Shown here: one piece after another, positions 26,637 through 36,116 of the stretch
Layout of the letters: each line of letters starts with the position of its first letter
Position numbering within the stretch: the stretch's first letter is position 1
Assembly (NCBI RefSeq): GCF_000272005.1
Contig: NZ_AKKU01000018.1
Span: 1-64,000 of the forward strand
Direction of reading: 5' to 3'
Length of the DNA stretch: 64,000 bases
Source of the DNA: Alishewanella agri BL06
Lineage (GTDB): Bacteria > Pseudomonadota > Gammaproteobacteria > Enterobacterales > Alteromonadaceae
Notes under the pieces: model-generated
Seen by the model: the letters and a program-made list of their open reading frames with translations, nothing else
Databases searched by the model: none
Told to the model about the DNA's origin: nothing
Translations under genes and position numbers: made by a program

Positions 26637-27521
26637 TTATTTGACTTGCTCAACCTGATATCCGGCTTGCTGCAGCAACTCCAGTACACTGTGCTCACCC
26701 GCCAAATGACCGCTTCCGACCAACACTAACTCTTTCTGGTCATTGCCAAACATATTCTGAATTTGCGGCAGCCAATTTTGGTTCCGCGCCACAAACAGTG
26801 CTTGATATAAAATCGGATCCAGTTCGCGTGCTGGCTGCACCATCAAGTCATTCAATTCTTGCATATCACCGACTCTCCAGGCGCTGATAGCCGCAGAGAA
26901 ATAGGTTTTAAAATCGCTGAATTGCTGCAAATTCATGGTCATAAACGCGTCTTCGTAGCCTTCACCCATATTGGCCAATAATTGAATTTGGCTTTCAACA
27001 GACTCGAGATAAGCCAGGGTTTTACCCTCAGCGCGGGCTTTTTTATCGAAGTAGGCATCAACCCCTTCACCCGCCATCTGTGACTTCATCAACTCCAAAC
27101 CTAACATTTGTAACACGATAAAACCCGGCTTGTAGGCATCAAGCTGCTGCAATTGCACGCCATAAGGGGCAAAATAACTCGCAACCTGTTGATAAACATC
27201 ACTCGACAGCACTGTCGACAGCCGACGTTCATCCTGATATGCCATAGCCTGCATCATGGCAGCCTGCAAGGCCGTATCATTCGGCTCAGGTAACTTGGTT
27301 TCCAGTACCAAAGTATCCGTAGCCTGATATGCAGTTTCGAATGCAGGCGGTAACGGAAACGCCGATTCCGGTAAAAAGTGGACGGTGCCGCCAACATAGA
27401 GATAATCATCTCCTTTGCTGACTTTCCAGAGCGAAGTTTCTGCCCAGGTTGTAGTGGAAATTAACACTGCGCCTAATAACAGCGCTAAACGGCCTGTTTT
27501 GAACAATGATTGCTGTTTCAT
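26637..27521 (-). CDS. Secreted TraB/GumN-family protein
   Basis: A 294-residue protein with a signal peptide (1-27, TTTWAE). The family marks are GTVHFLP (about 45-51) near the start and GSGHLAGEHSVLELLQQAGYQVEQV at the end, whose His residues, with Glu78-like acidic positions, are expected to form a metal site as in the related TIKI proteases. Enzyme activity in bacteria is not established. It follows the small secreted protein by 41 bases on the same strand. Confidence 0.88.
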   Translation of the reverse strand: MKQQSLFKTGRLALLLGAVLISTTTWAETSLWKVSKGDDYLYVGGTVHFLPESAFPLPPAFETAYQATDTLVLETKLPEPNDTALQAAMMQAMAYQDERRLSTVLSSDVYQQVASYFAPYGVQLQQLDAYKPGFIVLQMLGLELMKSQMAGEGVDAYFDKKARAEGKTLAYLESVESQIQLLANMGEGYEDAFMTMNLQQFSDFKTYFSAAISAWRVGDMQELNDLMVQPARELDPILYQALFVARNQNWLPQIQNMFGNDQKELVLVGSGHLAGEHSVLELLQQAGYQVEQVK

Positions 27522-27562
27522 TTTAAATTCCTTTACGTAATAGGGTGAGGGTGATTAACCAG

Positions 27563-27856
27563 CTAATTGCTGACAACCTGTTTTACTGCCGCCGCCAACT
27601 CAATCAGCGTTGACTGTACCTGGCTACGAACAGCAGTACTTAACTGCTGTGTAAAATCTTCAGTTAACTGTAACCGCAGGTCTGTCAGGTATGTCGTATC
27701 CGTTGCTTTGCGGGTTTCCTCCGGGGTTTCAACACTCGTTGTCGTTGTTTTAGCTGCGGCTGTTGTAGTTACCGGTTCATCAGCCATGGCAGCATTGCTC
27801 GTGAACAAAGTCAGCACTAAAAACAGATTGCAGATCGAGGTATTCGAAGTTTTCAT
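27563..27856 (-). CDS. Small secreted protein of unknown function
   Basis: A 97-residue protein starting MKTSNTS, preceded by AGGAA at good spacing; earlier ATGs at 27862 and 27877 are less well placed. A signal peptide (about 1-25, ending AAMA-DE) is followed by a Thr/Ala-rich stretch (about 28-45) and an amphipathic helix-prone region (LRLQLTEDFTQQLSTAVRSQVQSTLIELAAAVKQVV). No family recognised. It leads a two-gene unit with the GumN-like protein and is transcribed divergently from the CadC-like regulator, so joint control is plausible. Confidence 0.65.
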   Translation of the reverse strand: MKTSNTSICNLFLVLTLFTSNAAMADEPVTTTAAAKTTTTSVETPEETRKATDTTYLTDLRLQLTEDFTQQLSTAVRSQVQSTLIELAAAVKQVVSN

Positions 27857-27956
27857 ATTCATTTCCTGTGTTGGCATTTCGATTATTTTCGGGTAATTAA
27901 CGTTGGCCTTACTGCCGGCGCCTTACGCTGTTGGATACACTCTAGTCAGTACCGGA

Positions 27957-27997
27957 CAACTTGTCGCTTATCAGAAGCTAAGCAATAGATTGCTAAG
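27957..27997. promoter_or_regulatory. Candidate operator in the divergent gap before the CadC-like regulator
   Basis: CAACTTGTCGCTTATC (27957-27972) is followed by an imperfect palindrome, CTAAGCAAT-AG-ATTGCTAAG (27978-27997). Parts recur upstream of the hydrolase operon (TGTCGCTTATC and CTTAGCAAT at 33954-33978) and of the S9 peptidase gene (CAACTTGTCGC, minus strand, 36117-36127), each about 80-105 bases before the start codon. The CadC-like protein encoded next door is the obvious candidate to bind. The rest of the 294-base gap (27857-28150) is AT-rich and shows nothing else. Confidence 0.4.
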
Positions 27998-28150
27998 AAA
28001 AATAAGACTAATCACCTGTTTTATATAGAATAAATAAAACATTACGAAGATCTTATCCGGTACAGATAAGGTTTAAATTGCGCCTGGACTAGCCACGCCA
28101 TCACAATTGAATTAAAGTTGCTACCCGCTATTAACAAAAAATGTGTTGGT

Positions 28151-30412
28151 ATGGAAATTATACATTTGGGACCCTGGCAACTGAGCGTTGCCGATTATTG
28201 TCTGAGCGATCAACAGCAGCGGATTGAACTTGAACCCCTGTTATTTAAGTTGCTCCATTTTTTTGCAATCCACCCCAGACGTATTATCAACCGCCAGGAA
28301 CTGGTTGAGGCCATTTGGCAGCAAAGCTATGTTGATGACAATGCAATTAATCGCGCTATCTCAGAACTGCGTAAAGTATTGCAGCATCCGGAGTTACCGG
28401 TTTCACCGATTAAAACGCACCATCGCAAAGGCTATAGCCTGCAACTGGATCCGCAGTACAGCAAGCAACAGCTTAAATCCGAAACGATGCCTGCCGTCCT
28501 GGCGCCAAAGATCGATTCGCAGCAACAGGACGCCAGCTCCACTAAAGTTGCCAGCCAACGCCCGGTTAAGACTAGCGCGTTTTATGCTGTTGTATTGCTG
28601 TTAATCATCAGTGCGGCCGGCGGCTATTTTTTCCTGTCTGCGCCAGAACAGCCGTCTGACAGCGAACCCAATATTGCGAATGAAGCTACAATTCAACCGG
28701 TGTCAAACAGACAACAACTGGAGATGCTAAACCGGCAAAAAGTCACCTGGTTTAAAGGCATTGAATCGCGTCCTTTGCTTTCACCAGACAAGTTATATCT
28801 GGCCTACAGCCATACCCTACCGAATAATCACGTGCGCACTATCGTGCGGAAACAAAGCAGTGTATTGGGTAGTGCACCACAAGAAATGATTATTGAAGAT
28901 GACGCGCAGCTGATTTTTGCCCACACCTGGCAGCCACAGAGTCAGGTCTTACTAGTGCAAAAGATTAGTAAAGATGGCTCTGCCTGCACCTTTGAACGCT
29001 ATAATTTCGCGACTTTCCCGGCGGCATCGGCCGAAATTGTCAGTCATTGTGAGCACTTAAACATTAGCCCGGCTCAACTCAGTCACGACGGCCAAACGCT
29101 ATTTCGCGCACAGTCGACCAATGGTTTATTAACACCATCAGCTTTAGTCGCTGAAAACATAGCAACCGGGCATATCCAGTTATTGGCGGATGCGCCCACT
29201 TCAGGGTTTGGTGTAGCGATGCTGGCGCTGTCACCAGACGGTAAACACCTGGCTTATATCATGATGCCAGAATCGAACCACCCCGAAATTTATTTGTATT
29301 CCATTGAAAAACGAGAACAGCAAAGGCTAGCGGCGTTACCAGTGCCGATAGTGATTATGGGGCTGGACTGGTCAGCAACCGGCGACTACTTACTGATGCC
29401 GGCAACTAATGCGTTACTCAAACTGGATATTGCATCTAAAGCAATCACAACGTTAATCCTGCCACCAGACTTACAAGTGGGTGAGCTGTCACTGCTCAGT
29501 GACAATCAGGCCTATGTTTCGCCACTATCCTTCGGTTCTGCCATCCAGGGCGGTATGCACATTCTGCGGATTAGCGACCCCTTTAACCCTGAAAAAGCTA
29601 AAGTGAGCCCCTTTTCGGAAGCGGCCGGCAGTACCCATGAACTCATTTTTCATCCAACCGATCCGAAACAACTGGCCTTTACCGCAAACTGGAACGGCAA
29701 CTGGCAGCTTTGGTTATCTGATGGTGAGCAGCACTATGTCGTCACTGAATTTAGTGACAGTGAAGCGATGATTGGCAGTCTGAGCTGGTCGCCGAATGGA
29801 CGTTATATTGCCTTAACCCGCCAAGGCAATCTGTATCTTTATGATTTGCAATTAAAACAGCTGTTACAGAAAACGCAGAATAACGATATTGCGCAAACAC
29901 TTTGGTTAAGCGACAACAGTGGCTTAATCGTCACCCGTATCCTGCAAGATAACCAGAATCTATGGCAGTTAGATTTACTCAGCGATAGCTTACAACAGCT
30001 GACTTTTATTGCCGGTGCCCAACCCCAGTATGACCACCAGGGTCAGTTACACTACGTAAGGGATGGTCAGATTTATCGCTATGTTGACGGTCGCCGCGCT
30101 GATTTGGCGCGACCAGAGCTTAACCCCGGCACCCTGTATCAGCAAAATCAATTATGGGGTGCTCAGTTACTTAGTTTTAGCTTTATGGGGCATTTACGGC
30201 GACAAGTTTTGGATACAAGCGGTAACTCATCGGCGTTTGAAACACAATTCCCCTATCAGTTTATGAGCCTTTATCCAAATCCGCACAACGCAGATGAAGT
30301 CTTTGTCACTATCTTTCAGCCGCCGGAAATGGCGCTGGAGTATATTGAATGGCAAACAACGGCGGTAAACGAGAGCAGCGCTGCAACACCGGTAAAACCG
30401 AAAACGCCTTAA
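28151..30412 (+). CDS. CadC-like membrane transcriptional regulator with a periplasmic TolB-like propeller
   Basis: A 753-residue one-component regulator. Residues about 6-98 form an OmpR/CadC-type winged helix (ELVEAIWQQSYVDDNAINRAISELRKVL, THHRKGYSL). A Gln/Ser-rich linker leads to one transmembrane helix (about 143-163), followed by a large periplasmic region (about 190-740) of PD40/WD40-like repeats (ALSPDGKHLAYI, LSWSPNGRYIALTR). Such proteins sense outside the membrane and act on DNA without phosphorylation. I use ATG 28151; a TTG at 28118 would add eleven residues and neither has a strong ribosome site. Nearby targets could be the divergent gumN unit and the peptidase and exporter genes; this is inference from a shared upstream motif. 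Confidence 0.88.
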   Translation: MEIIHLGPWQLSVADYCLSDQQQRIELEPLLFKLLHFFAIHPRRIINRQELVEAIWQQSYVDDNAINRAISELRKVLQHPELPVSPIKTHHRKGYSLQLDPQYSKQQLKSETMPAVLAPKIDSQQQDASSTKVASQRPVKTSAFYAVVLLLIISAAGGYFFLSAPEQPSDSEPNIANEATIQPVSNRQQLEMLNRQKVTWFKGIESRPLLSPDKLYLAYSHTLPNNHVRTIVRKQSSVLGSAPQEMIIEDDAQLIFAHTWQPQSQVLLVQKISKDGSACTFERYNFATFPAASAEIVSHCEHLNISPAQLSHDGQTLFRAQSTNGLLTPSALVAENIATGHIQLLADAPTSGFGVAMLALSPDGKHLAYIMMPESNHPEIYLYSIEKREQQRLAALPVPIVIMGLDWSATGDYLLMPATNALLKLDIASKAITTLILPPDLQVGELSLLSDNQAYVSPLSFGSAIQGGMHILRISDPFNPEKAKVSPFSEAAGSTHELIFHPTDPKQLAFTANWNGNWQLWLSDGEQHYVVTEFSDSEAMIGSLSWSPNGRYIALTRQGNLYLYDLQLKQLLQKTQNNDIAQTLWLSDNSGLIVTRILQDNQNLWQLDLLSDSLQQLTFIAGAQPQYDHQGQLHYVRDGQIYRYVDGRRADLARPELNPGTLYQQNQLWGAQLLSFSFMGHLRRQVLDTSGNSSAFETQFPYQFMSLYPNPHNADEVFVTIFQPPEMALEYIEWQTTAVNESSAATPVKPKTP

Positions 30413-30425
30413 CTTTGGTTAGCAG

Positions 30426-30458
30426 ACACCACGCCCGGAATAGCCGGGCGTGGTGTTT
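30426..30458. terminator. Terminator hairpin between the convergent regulator and ABC genes
   Basis: Thirteen-base arms ACACCACGCCCGG (30426-30438) and CCGGGCGTGGTGT (30444-30456) flank the loop AATAG. The plus-strand tail is only TTTAA and the minus-strand side has no T-run, so it works mainly, if at all, for the regulator gene ending at 30412. Confidence 0.65.
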
Positions 30459-30462
30459 AACC

Positions 30463-31599
30463 TTACAGGCTAAATACCACCTTCTCACTTTTTAGTAGCC
30501 GGCTACTGGCATAGCTGCACACACCAAAAATCAGTAAGGTGATCACACTGGAAACCATTAACTGCGGCACTGGTATAACGGCACCTTTTAAAAACGCAAT
30601 CATCGCTTGTTGTTGTGCCGCTATCGGCAACCACTGCAAATAATCATCAGCGATATTGTAGGTAGTGACCATACTCAGCACCAGCGGTACAAACAGTACC
30701 AGCGTGACGTAGGTTTGCGCTTCCTTAAACGACTTCGCCATAAATGACACCATCACTTGCAAACTCGCCGACATTAGCGCCAAAGGTAAGCCAACAACGA
30801 TGGCAAACAACATAAAATCAAGATTCAGACTGATGCTAAAACCCAGTTGCTGCCATGGCACCATACCGTAGGCAAACTTAGATACCACCAGGATTAATAA
30901 TAAACCGGCCATCGAGAAGCAGCTAATCGCAACCACCTTTGCCAGTACCAGTTGTAAGCTACTTAACGGTTGGCTTAACAATAGAGTTAATGAATTCCGC
31001 TCACGTTCACCGGCACTGGTGTCAATCGCCAGGTTCATGGCAGCATAAAACAAAGTCAGAATGATCGATAAGGTTGCCACACCAAGGAACATACCACCGC
31101 GAGAGTCCGGCGTTGCCTGATCGTGCATTTGCACATCGATCGCCTGCAGTAAATTTGGATCGATACCCCGCGCCAGCAATCTTAAGTGCGCAACTTCATT
31201 GCTATATTGGCTAAGAGCACGCTCTAACCGGCGAATTGCCGATTGCAGCCGGTCGTTAGAGCGATCCGCATCAATAATCACCACAGCCGGGCGCCCTTGC
31301 TGCATACTTTGCTGAAAATCAGTACTTAGCTGTAACCGGATAGCTTTAACTTTATCGCCCTCACCATGATTAATCTCTTTGCTTGCCAGATAGTGCACCA
31401 GCGCCGGTGCAGCTTCGGCGTTTTCAATAGTGATCTGCAGCTCGTCGGTTGAACTTAGCTGCTTCAGCAGTACTGAAAACAGTAAACACATTAAAATTGG
31501 CGTACCCAGGGCATAGTATAAACCGGCCATCACAGAGCGCTTATCACGGCTGGCATCTAATAGTTCTTTACGAAATAGAGTGTTAAATAACCTGATCAT
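30463..31599 (-). CDS. ABC-2 type permease, NatB-like
   Basis: A 378-residue membrane protein of the ABC-2/NatB group: one N-terminal helix (about 24-48), a large extracytoplasmic domain (about 50-170), then five or six helices (about 175-370). The stretch STSAGERERNSLTLLLSQPLSS is the typical cytoplasmic signature with an ERE(R)xxGTLexLL-like pattern. NatAB exports sodium in Bacillus, but many NatB-like proteins have other or unknown substrates. It starts four bases inside the ATPase gene (ATGA overlap), so the two form one exporter. Confidence 0.9.
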   Translation of the reverse strand: MIRLFNTLFRKELLDASRDKRSVMAGLYYALGTPILMCLLFSVLLKQLSSTDELQITIENAEAAPALVHYLASKEINHGEGDKVKAIRLQLSTDFQQSMQQGRPAVVIIDADRSNDRLQSAIRRLERALSQYSNEVAHLRLLARGIDPNLLQAIDVQMHDQATPDSRGGMFLGVATLSIILTLFYAAMNLAIDTSAGERERNSLTLLLSQPLSSLQLVLAKVVAISCFSMAGLLLILVVSKFAYGMVPWQQLGFSISLNLDFMLFAIVVGLPLALMSASLQVMVSFMAKSFKEAQTYVTLVLFVPLVLSMVTTYNIADDYLQWLPIAAQQQAMIAFLKGAVIPVPQLMVSSVITLLIFGVCSYASSRLLKSEKVVFSL

Positions 31600-32330
31600 G
31601 CTGCAATCCCTTCATCTGTGCCAATTAATGTAATAAAAGCGTCTTCCAGGCTGTTCTTGCCGGTGCGCGCGCATAATTCTGCTGGTGAGCCCTGAGCCAC
31701 CACCCGGCCTTTGGCCATTACGACCACCTGATCACATAAAGCTGCAACTTCCTGCATCACATGGCTGGAGAACAACACGCAATGGCCTTGCTGTTTTAAG
31801 GTCAGCAATAATTCACGCAGCACCCGGGTGCTCATGACATCCAGGCCTCGGGTGGGTTCATCCAGTACGATATTGGTGGGTTTATGCACTATGGCCTGCG
31901 CCAGCGCCGTTTTCATGCGTTGCCCCTGCGAAAAGCCCTGACAGCGGCGATCGGCTATCTCATCCATCCGTAACAAACTAAGCACTTGTGCCGTCGCCAG
32001 TTTTGCCGCCTGGCTGGACATACCGTTTAACTCTGCAAAAAACTGCACGTATTCGCGTGGGGTCAGCCGCTCATACAGCCCGAAGGGATCGGGAAAAAGC
32101 CCAATTTGCTGGCGCGCTTGTTGTGTCTGCCGCGCAATATCAAAGCCATCAATACTGGCGCTGCCGCTATCGGCTTTCAGTAAACCTAATAAGGTGCGTA
32201 AGCAGGTGGTTTTGCCGGCGCCATTTGGACCCAGCAAGCCGGTAATGGTGCCATTATCGGCATGAAAGCTCAGGCCATTCAGTGCTTTAACCTGGCCAAT
32301 AGTCTTATATAAATCATTTACCCTAATCAT
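31596..32330 (-). CDS. ABC transporter ATP-binding protein, NatA-like
   Basis: A 244-residue ABC ATPase with Walker A GPNGAGKTT (about 33-41), Q-loop LFPDPFGLYERLTPRE, signature FSQGQRMKTALAQA, Walker B NIVLDEPTRGLDV and H-loop SSHVMQE. Partner of the downstream NatB-like permease (ATGA overlap). It begins three bases after the hydrolase gene, so hydrolase, ATPase and permease are one tightly packed operon. The export substrate is not apparent; co-transcription with an S33 peptidase suggests peptides could be involved. Confidence 0.94.
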   Translation of the reverse strand: MIRVNDLYKTIGQVKALNGLSFHADNGTITGLLGPNGAGKTTCLRTLLGLLKADSGSASIDGFDIARQTQQARQQIGLFPDPFGLYERLTPREYVQFFAELNGMSSQAAKLATAQVLSLLRMDEIADRRCQGFSQGQRMKTALAQAIVHKPTNIVLDEPTRGLDVMSTRVLRELLLTLKQQGHCVLFSSHVMQEVAALCDQVVVMAKGRVVAQGSPAELCARTGKNSLEDAFITLIGTDEGIAA

Positions 32331-32333
32331 CTG

Positions 32334-33860
32334 TTACTCCTGCTCTGCAGTTAACGACGCCACACCATTGGCGTTAGTAAAGAAAGGTTTGCGCAGTTCC
32401 TGATTCAGGCAACTGGCATCGAGATTTGCTGCCGACTGCTGATTGATAAACTGGCTAATCAGCTTGGGGGCACAGCTTTGCGACGCGACGATATGGGTGG
32501 CATGAGGCGCGACCAGATGGCGGGCATTCGGCATCTGACTCATGGCTAATTCTGCCCAAGCCGGAGGCGTGACAGGATCCAGGCCGCCCGAGAGTAACAG
32601 TACCGGTGTCGCGGTTTGCAGTGGCTGCGTATAAGCAACATCGACTGCCGGCGTTTGCCACACAGCGCAGCTGGCTTCAGCGCTCTGCATCCAGGTACGG
32701 CCTAAGTAGCTTTTGGCAAATTCAGCACGACTTTCTGCCGTCCAGAACGGCACATCTTCTGCACACACCACCGCGAAATTCACGCCAACAGAAAGCTGTT
32801 GCACGATGTCCTGCGACAACATCAGACCGACCAGGGGGCTGTAGTCACCCGCTAATGCTTGTTCAATGGTGTAGGGCAACAAAGCCCGGCTGTTGTTGCT
32901 GTATAAGGCAAATCGTATTGCCTGTTGCAGTTTGGCGCGGGTCAGGGTGAGATCGATTAAGGCAAAGGTGCGCGGATGACGGACCCGGGTGCTTACCGGT
33001 GCCGCATCCAGCTGTTGGATCAGTTGCTGCAATTGCTGGCGAGCACGCGGAAATTGCTGGTGGCATGTCTCTGATGCTTCGCAATAGGCATACAAGGCGG
33101 CAACAGAGGCATCGGAAGCGGCCCCTAAAGCGCCCAGGCTTTGATTAAAAGGTACCACGCCATCCAGAGTCGCTGTAACGACTGCAGCAGGGTATTGCCG
33201 CATATATTCCTGCGCCATCCGGGTGCCATAGGAACCCCCGTACAGATGTAACTTTTGGTAACCCAGAGCCTGCCTTACCGCCTCAAAATCGCTGGCAGCG
33301 GCTACCGTGGTGTAATGGTTAAGGTCGACCTGCAGTTTTTCTTTACAGGCCAGGGTGTCGGTTTTCGCCAGCGCAACGATATCTGCGGTGCTTTCATCAA
33401 ATGCAAATTGGCTAACCAGATCCATACCGTCACATTGCAGTAGACCTGATTTGCCGGTGCCACGCTGATCGACCAGCAAAATATCCCGGTTTTCACGGGC
33501 ATACCGCAAGGCCTGCGCAAAGACGGCAGCGGCATCGAATGCTGACTGTCCAGGTCCGCCGGCAAAAGCCAGCACAGCCTCTGTCGGGTATAGCGGCTTA
33601 ATTGCCGGAATAATCGCAAAATGAATCGAAATCGTCTGATTCTCAGCATCTTTTACTGCTTTGATATTTAACGGTTGCTGCACCGTGCCACACAACAGAC
33701 GGTCCGGCAGATCTTTGGCATAACAAGGTACAAGCTGCACCTTAGTTGGGTTTGTGGTGACGACACCAACCTCTGCTGGCGCAGCAAATAACGCCGAGCT
33801 AACCAAAAGCGGTAGCAGTGCGCTTGCTTGATAAAACCGTGATAGGACATGCTTGTTCAT
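32334..33860 (-). CDS. Secreted alpha/beta hydrolase, S33 tripeptidyl/prolyl aminopeptidase-like
   Basis: A 508-residue secreted hydrolase with a signal peptide (about 1-25, ending SALFAAPAE). The S33 features are the oxyanion-region segment FAGGPGQSAF, DQRGTGKSG, the nucleophile elbow GGSYGTR (Ser210) and a C-terminal TAP-type part with LLLSGGLDPVTPP (Asp) and PHATHIV (His). Expected to release N-terminal amino acids or tripeptides from peptides in the periplasm. The start ATG at 33860 has AGGGA at good spacing; the ATG at 33875 overlaps it and is less suitable. It is first in the operon with the NatAB-like exporter. Confidence 0.92.
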   Translation of the reverse strand: MNKHVLSRFYQASALLPLLVSSALFAAPAEVGVVTTNPTKVQLVPCYAKDLPDRLLCGTVQQPLNIKAVKDAENQTISIHFAIIPAIKPLYPTEAVLAFAGGPGQSAFDAAAVFAQALRYARENRDILLVDQRGTGKSGLLQCDGMDLVSQFAFDESTADIVALAKTDTLACKEKLQVDLNHYTTVAAASDFEAVRQALGYQKLHLYGGSYGTRMAQEYMRQYPAAVVTATLDGVVPFNQSLGALGAASDASVAALYAYCEASETCHQQFPRARQQLQQLIQQLDAAPVSTRVRHPRTFALIDLTLTRAKLQQAIRFALYSNNSRALLPYTIEQALAGDYSPLVGLMLSQDIVQQLSVGVNFAVVCAEDVPFWTAESRAEFAKSYLGRTWMQSAEASCAVWQTPAVDVAYTQPLQTATPVLLLSGGLDPVTPPAWAELAMSQMPNARHLVAPHATHIVASQSCAPKLISQFINQQSAANLDASCLNQELRKPFFTNANGVASLTAEQE

Positions 33861-33953
33861 GGAGTTTCCCTGCATCTTATAGTTTGAATTTCGTCGACTC
33901 TGTTAGGTGGCATGAGCCACTGACCAACAAACTATAATGGCAGGAAACGATAG

Positions 33954-33978
33954 TGTCGCTTATCGAACACTTAGCAAT
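33954..33978 (+). promoter_or_regulatory. Motif shared with the gumN/regulator intergenic region
   Basis: TGTCGCTTATC (33954-33964) followed five bases later by CTTAGCAAT (33970-33978) repeats the order and spacing seen at 27962-27986 (TGTCGCTTATC, five bases, CTAAGCAAT). Both lie on the plus strand about 95-105 bases before a minus-strand gene. The rest of the 234-base gap (33861-34094) holds the next gene's terminator. Confidence 0.4.
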
Positions 33979-34046
33979 TTATCGCGAACATAAAATCACT
34001 AAACCATTGATTTTAAATAGCGGAAAATATTATCTAAATCTTATCA

Positions 34047-34073
34047 CGAAAAAAAGGGAGCCTGCTGGCTCCC
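34047..34073 (-). terminator. Rho-independent terminator of the S9 peptidase gene
   Basis: Arms GGGAGCC (34056-34062) and GGCTCCC (34067-34073) flank the loop TGCT. A run of seven A on the plus strand (34049-34055) gives the U tail for minus-strand transcripts. It lies 21 bases past the stop codon. Confidence 0.85.
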
Positions 34074-34094
34074 TCGGTATACGCTCATCTTGGT

Positions 34095-36038
34095 TTAATT
34101 AGCGGCGCGGCTATCGCCAATATATTTATCAAAGAAGGCCAGCATTTTTTCCCAGCGCTCTACGTTATTCTCTGGTTTATAAAAGCCATGACCCTCTTTT
34201 TCTTTTACCAGCCACTCGAACGGATGATTGCGCTTTTCTAACTCAGCCCGTAAACGGTCGGCATGAATAATCGGCACCCGTTGATCTTCCTTACCATGGA
34301 TAATAAATACCGGAGCCTTAAGTTTATCTAAGTGCTTAATCGGTGACTGTGCATCTAACCGCTGTTGATCACGGCCAATTGCCATTTCCAGATAGTTAAT
34401 ACCGCTTTTGCGTTGTGGAATATCGCCATCGGTATACATCAGATTCAGATCAAAGACCCCAACAAAACCGACGGTACATTTATACAAATCCGGTTCCCGC
34501 ACGGCGCTCATTAAGGCGGCATAACCACCGTAGGAGCCACCGTAAGCGCATACGCGGTTTTGGTCTACGATACCCTCTTTAACCAGATGTAACACACCAT
34601 CGGTCATATCATCGATCATGGTGGTACCCCAGTTTTGATAGCCTGCCTGTAAGAAACTGCGGCCAAAACCACCCGAACCGCGGAAGTTAGGCTGTAAAAC
34701 AGCATAACCGTGTTGTGCCAGCACCTTGGCATCACTATCGTAATCCAGATAGTCACGCGGACCATGCGGACCGCCGTGCGGTAGCATAATCAGTGGTAGA
34801 TTTTTTGCCTCTTTATTGTTAGGTAAAGTAAGAATGGCATGAATATCCAGGCCGTCACGGCTCTTATAGAAAATCGCCTGGGTTTGCGCTAATTGTTCGG
34901 CCTTTAACCAGGGGCTGGCGTTAAGCAAATAACTCAGTTGCTTGTTTTTAATATCATAGATATAAAACTCGACTGGATGGTTGGCTGATCTTACGGAGAG
35001 TATGGCCAAACTGTTATCCTGGGTACCTGACGTAATGCTGATTCGACGACCAGGGAATGCCGCCCTTAAGGCTTGTAAATTTGCACTAAACTCCTGATCT
35101 TTGACATCAGCAAAAAACACTTCGTCATAAATATCATAGTCGTATGCTGCGCCTATCACCTCATTAATCAGACCATTACGCAGACTAAAAATGGGGGCAA
35201 CATCGACTTTTGGATGATGCGCCAGTACTTCTTCCTGACCTGTTTCAGGATTAAAAATACTGATCGCCTTAGTATCCGTCTGCGTGTCGCTGGTACCCAG
35301 GATGCGCACATTATCCGCCATAAAGCCTATGGGTTGGAAACTGCCATCGCGTTGCCCATAACGACGTAACGTTTGCCAATCACTACGCTCATCTTTACGG
35401 TACATCATCACCATTTCATTGTCGTTGTTCTGGTCAACACCAACAGCAATACGGGCGACACCATTAGCATCAGTTATCATACCCGACGAACGCATCGGCG
35501 CTCTGGCAATCTGGCGAGTACGGCCATTTTCAATATTTAAGCGTTTTACCAGACTAAATGAACCGCGACGATTTGGTGTTGCAGTGACAATTAATACAAA
35601 GTTCTCGTCCTCAGGCAGATAATTAATAATAGTCGCAGCATCTTTTTCGTGGTCAGCGCGATAACCGGTCAGCATTCTGGCATTACTGCCATCGGCATTG
35701 ACGGCGAATAACTCACCGGTCGCAACCGGCGATTCTAAGGCGCCAATATCCCGTACTATCGTTAATAATAACCGTTCGGCATTCGCCCAGTTAATGGTGC
35801 CTATTGAGTCTCTACCGCTGAAGTGGCGTACACTGATAACCTGATTAGTCTTAATATCAATAACTTGTAGATAAACATTACCTTCTTCGCTGCGGCTGGT
35901 AGCAGCAAGATATTTACCTGTAGGCGAGATTTTTATTTCCAGAAACTGTGGCTGTCTGGCATAGTCGGCCAATGTAAGCGACTGAGCCGTAGCCGCAAAC
36001 TGCCAACATAAAAGTAATACTGCGAGTAAAGCGCGCAT
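34095..36038 (-). CDS. Secreted S9-family prolyl oligopeptidase-like peptidase
   Basis: A 647-residue secreted serine peptidase. It has a signal peptide (1-18, FAATAQS), an N-terminal beta-propeller (about 20-375) and a C-terminal alpha/beta-hydrolase domain (about 390-640) with the nucleophile motif GGSYGGY (Ser502), an Asp in GKEDQRVP and a His in EGHGFYKPEN. This is the layout of acylaminoacyl/dipeptidyl peptidases acting on oligopeptides. Alone on its strand with its own terminator. Together with the S33 hydrolase next to it, it suggests that this accessory block serves peptide digestion. Confidence 0.93.
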   Translation of the reverse strand: MRALLAVLLLCWQFAATAQSLTLADYARQPQFLEIKISPTGKYLAATSRSEEGNVYLQVIDIKTNQVISVRHFSGRDSIGTINWANAERLLLTIVRDIGALESPVATGELFAVNADGSNARMLTGYRADHEKDAATIINYLPEDENFVLIVTATPNRRGSFSLVKRLNIENGRTRQIARAPMRSSGMITDANGVARIAVGVDQNNDNEMVMMYRKDERSDWQTLRRYGQRDGSFQPIGFMADNVRILGTSDTQTDTKAISIFNPETGQEEVLAHHPKVDVAPIFSLRNGLINEVIGAAYDYDIYDEVFFADVKDQEFSANLQALRAAFPGRRISITSGTQDNSLAILSVRSANHPVEFYIYDIKNKQLSYLLNASPWLKAEQLAQTQAIFYKSRDGLDIHAILTLPNNKEAKNLPLIMLPHGGPHGPRDYLDYDSDAKVLAQHGYAVLQPNFRGSGGFGRSFLQAGYQNWGTTMIDDMTDGVLHLVKEGIVDQNRVCAYGGSYGGYAALMSAVREPDLYKCTVGFVGVFDLNLMYTDGDIPQRKSGINYLEMAIGRDQQRLDAQSPIKHLDKLKAPVFIIHGKEDQRVPIIHADRLRAELEKRNHPFEWLVKEKEGHGFYKPENNVERWEKMLAFFDKYIGDSRAAN

Positions 36039-36116
36039 TGTTAGTTATCCTATTTATCCTGTGTTGTTATTTACTGCTTATCGGTAGCAGTTTTACTATA
36101 AAGAGGTTTACTAACT

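Noticed and set aside
28829-28834. CACGTG inside the CadC-like gene as a parS site
   Set aside because: The flanks (AATAAT and CGCACT) do not match the TGTTYC/GRAACA arms. The same holds for CACGTG at 5122-5127 and 11966-11971.
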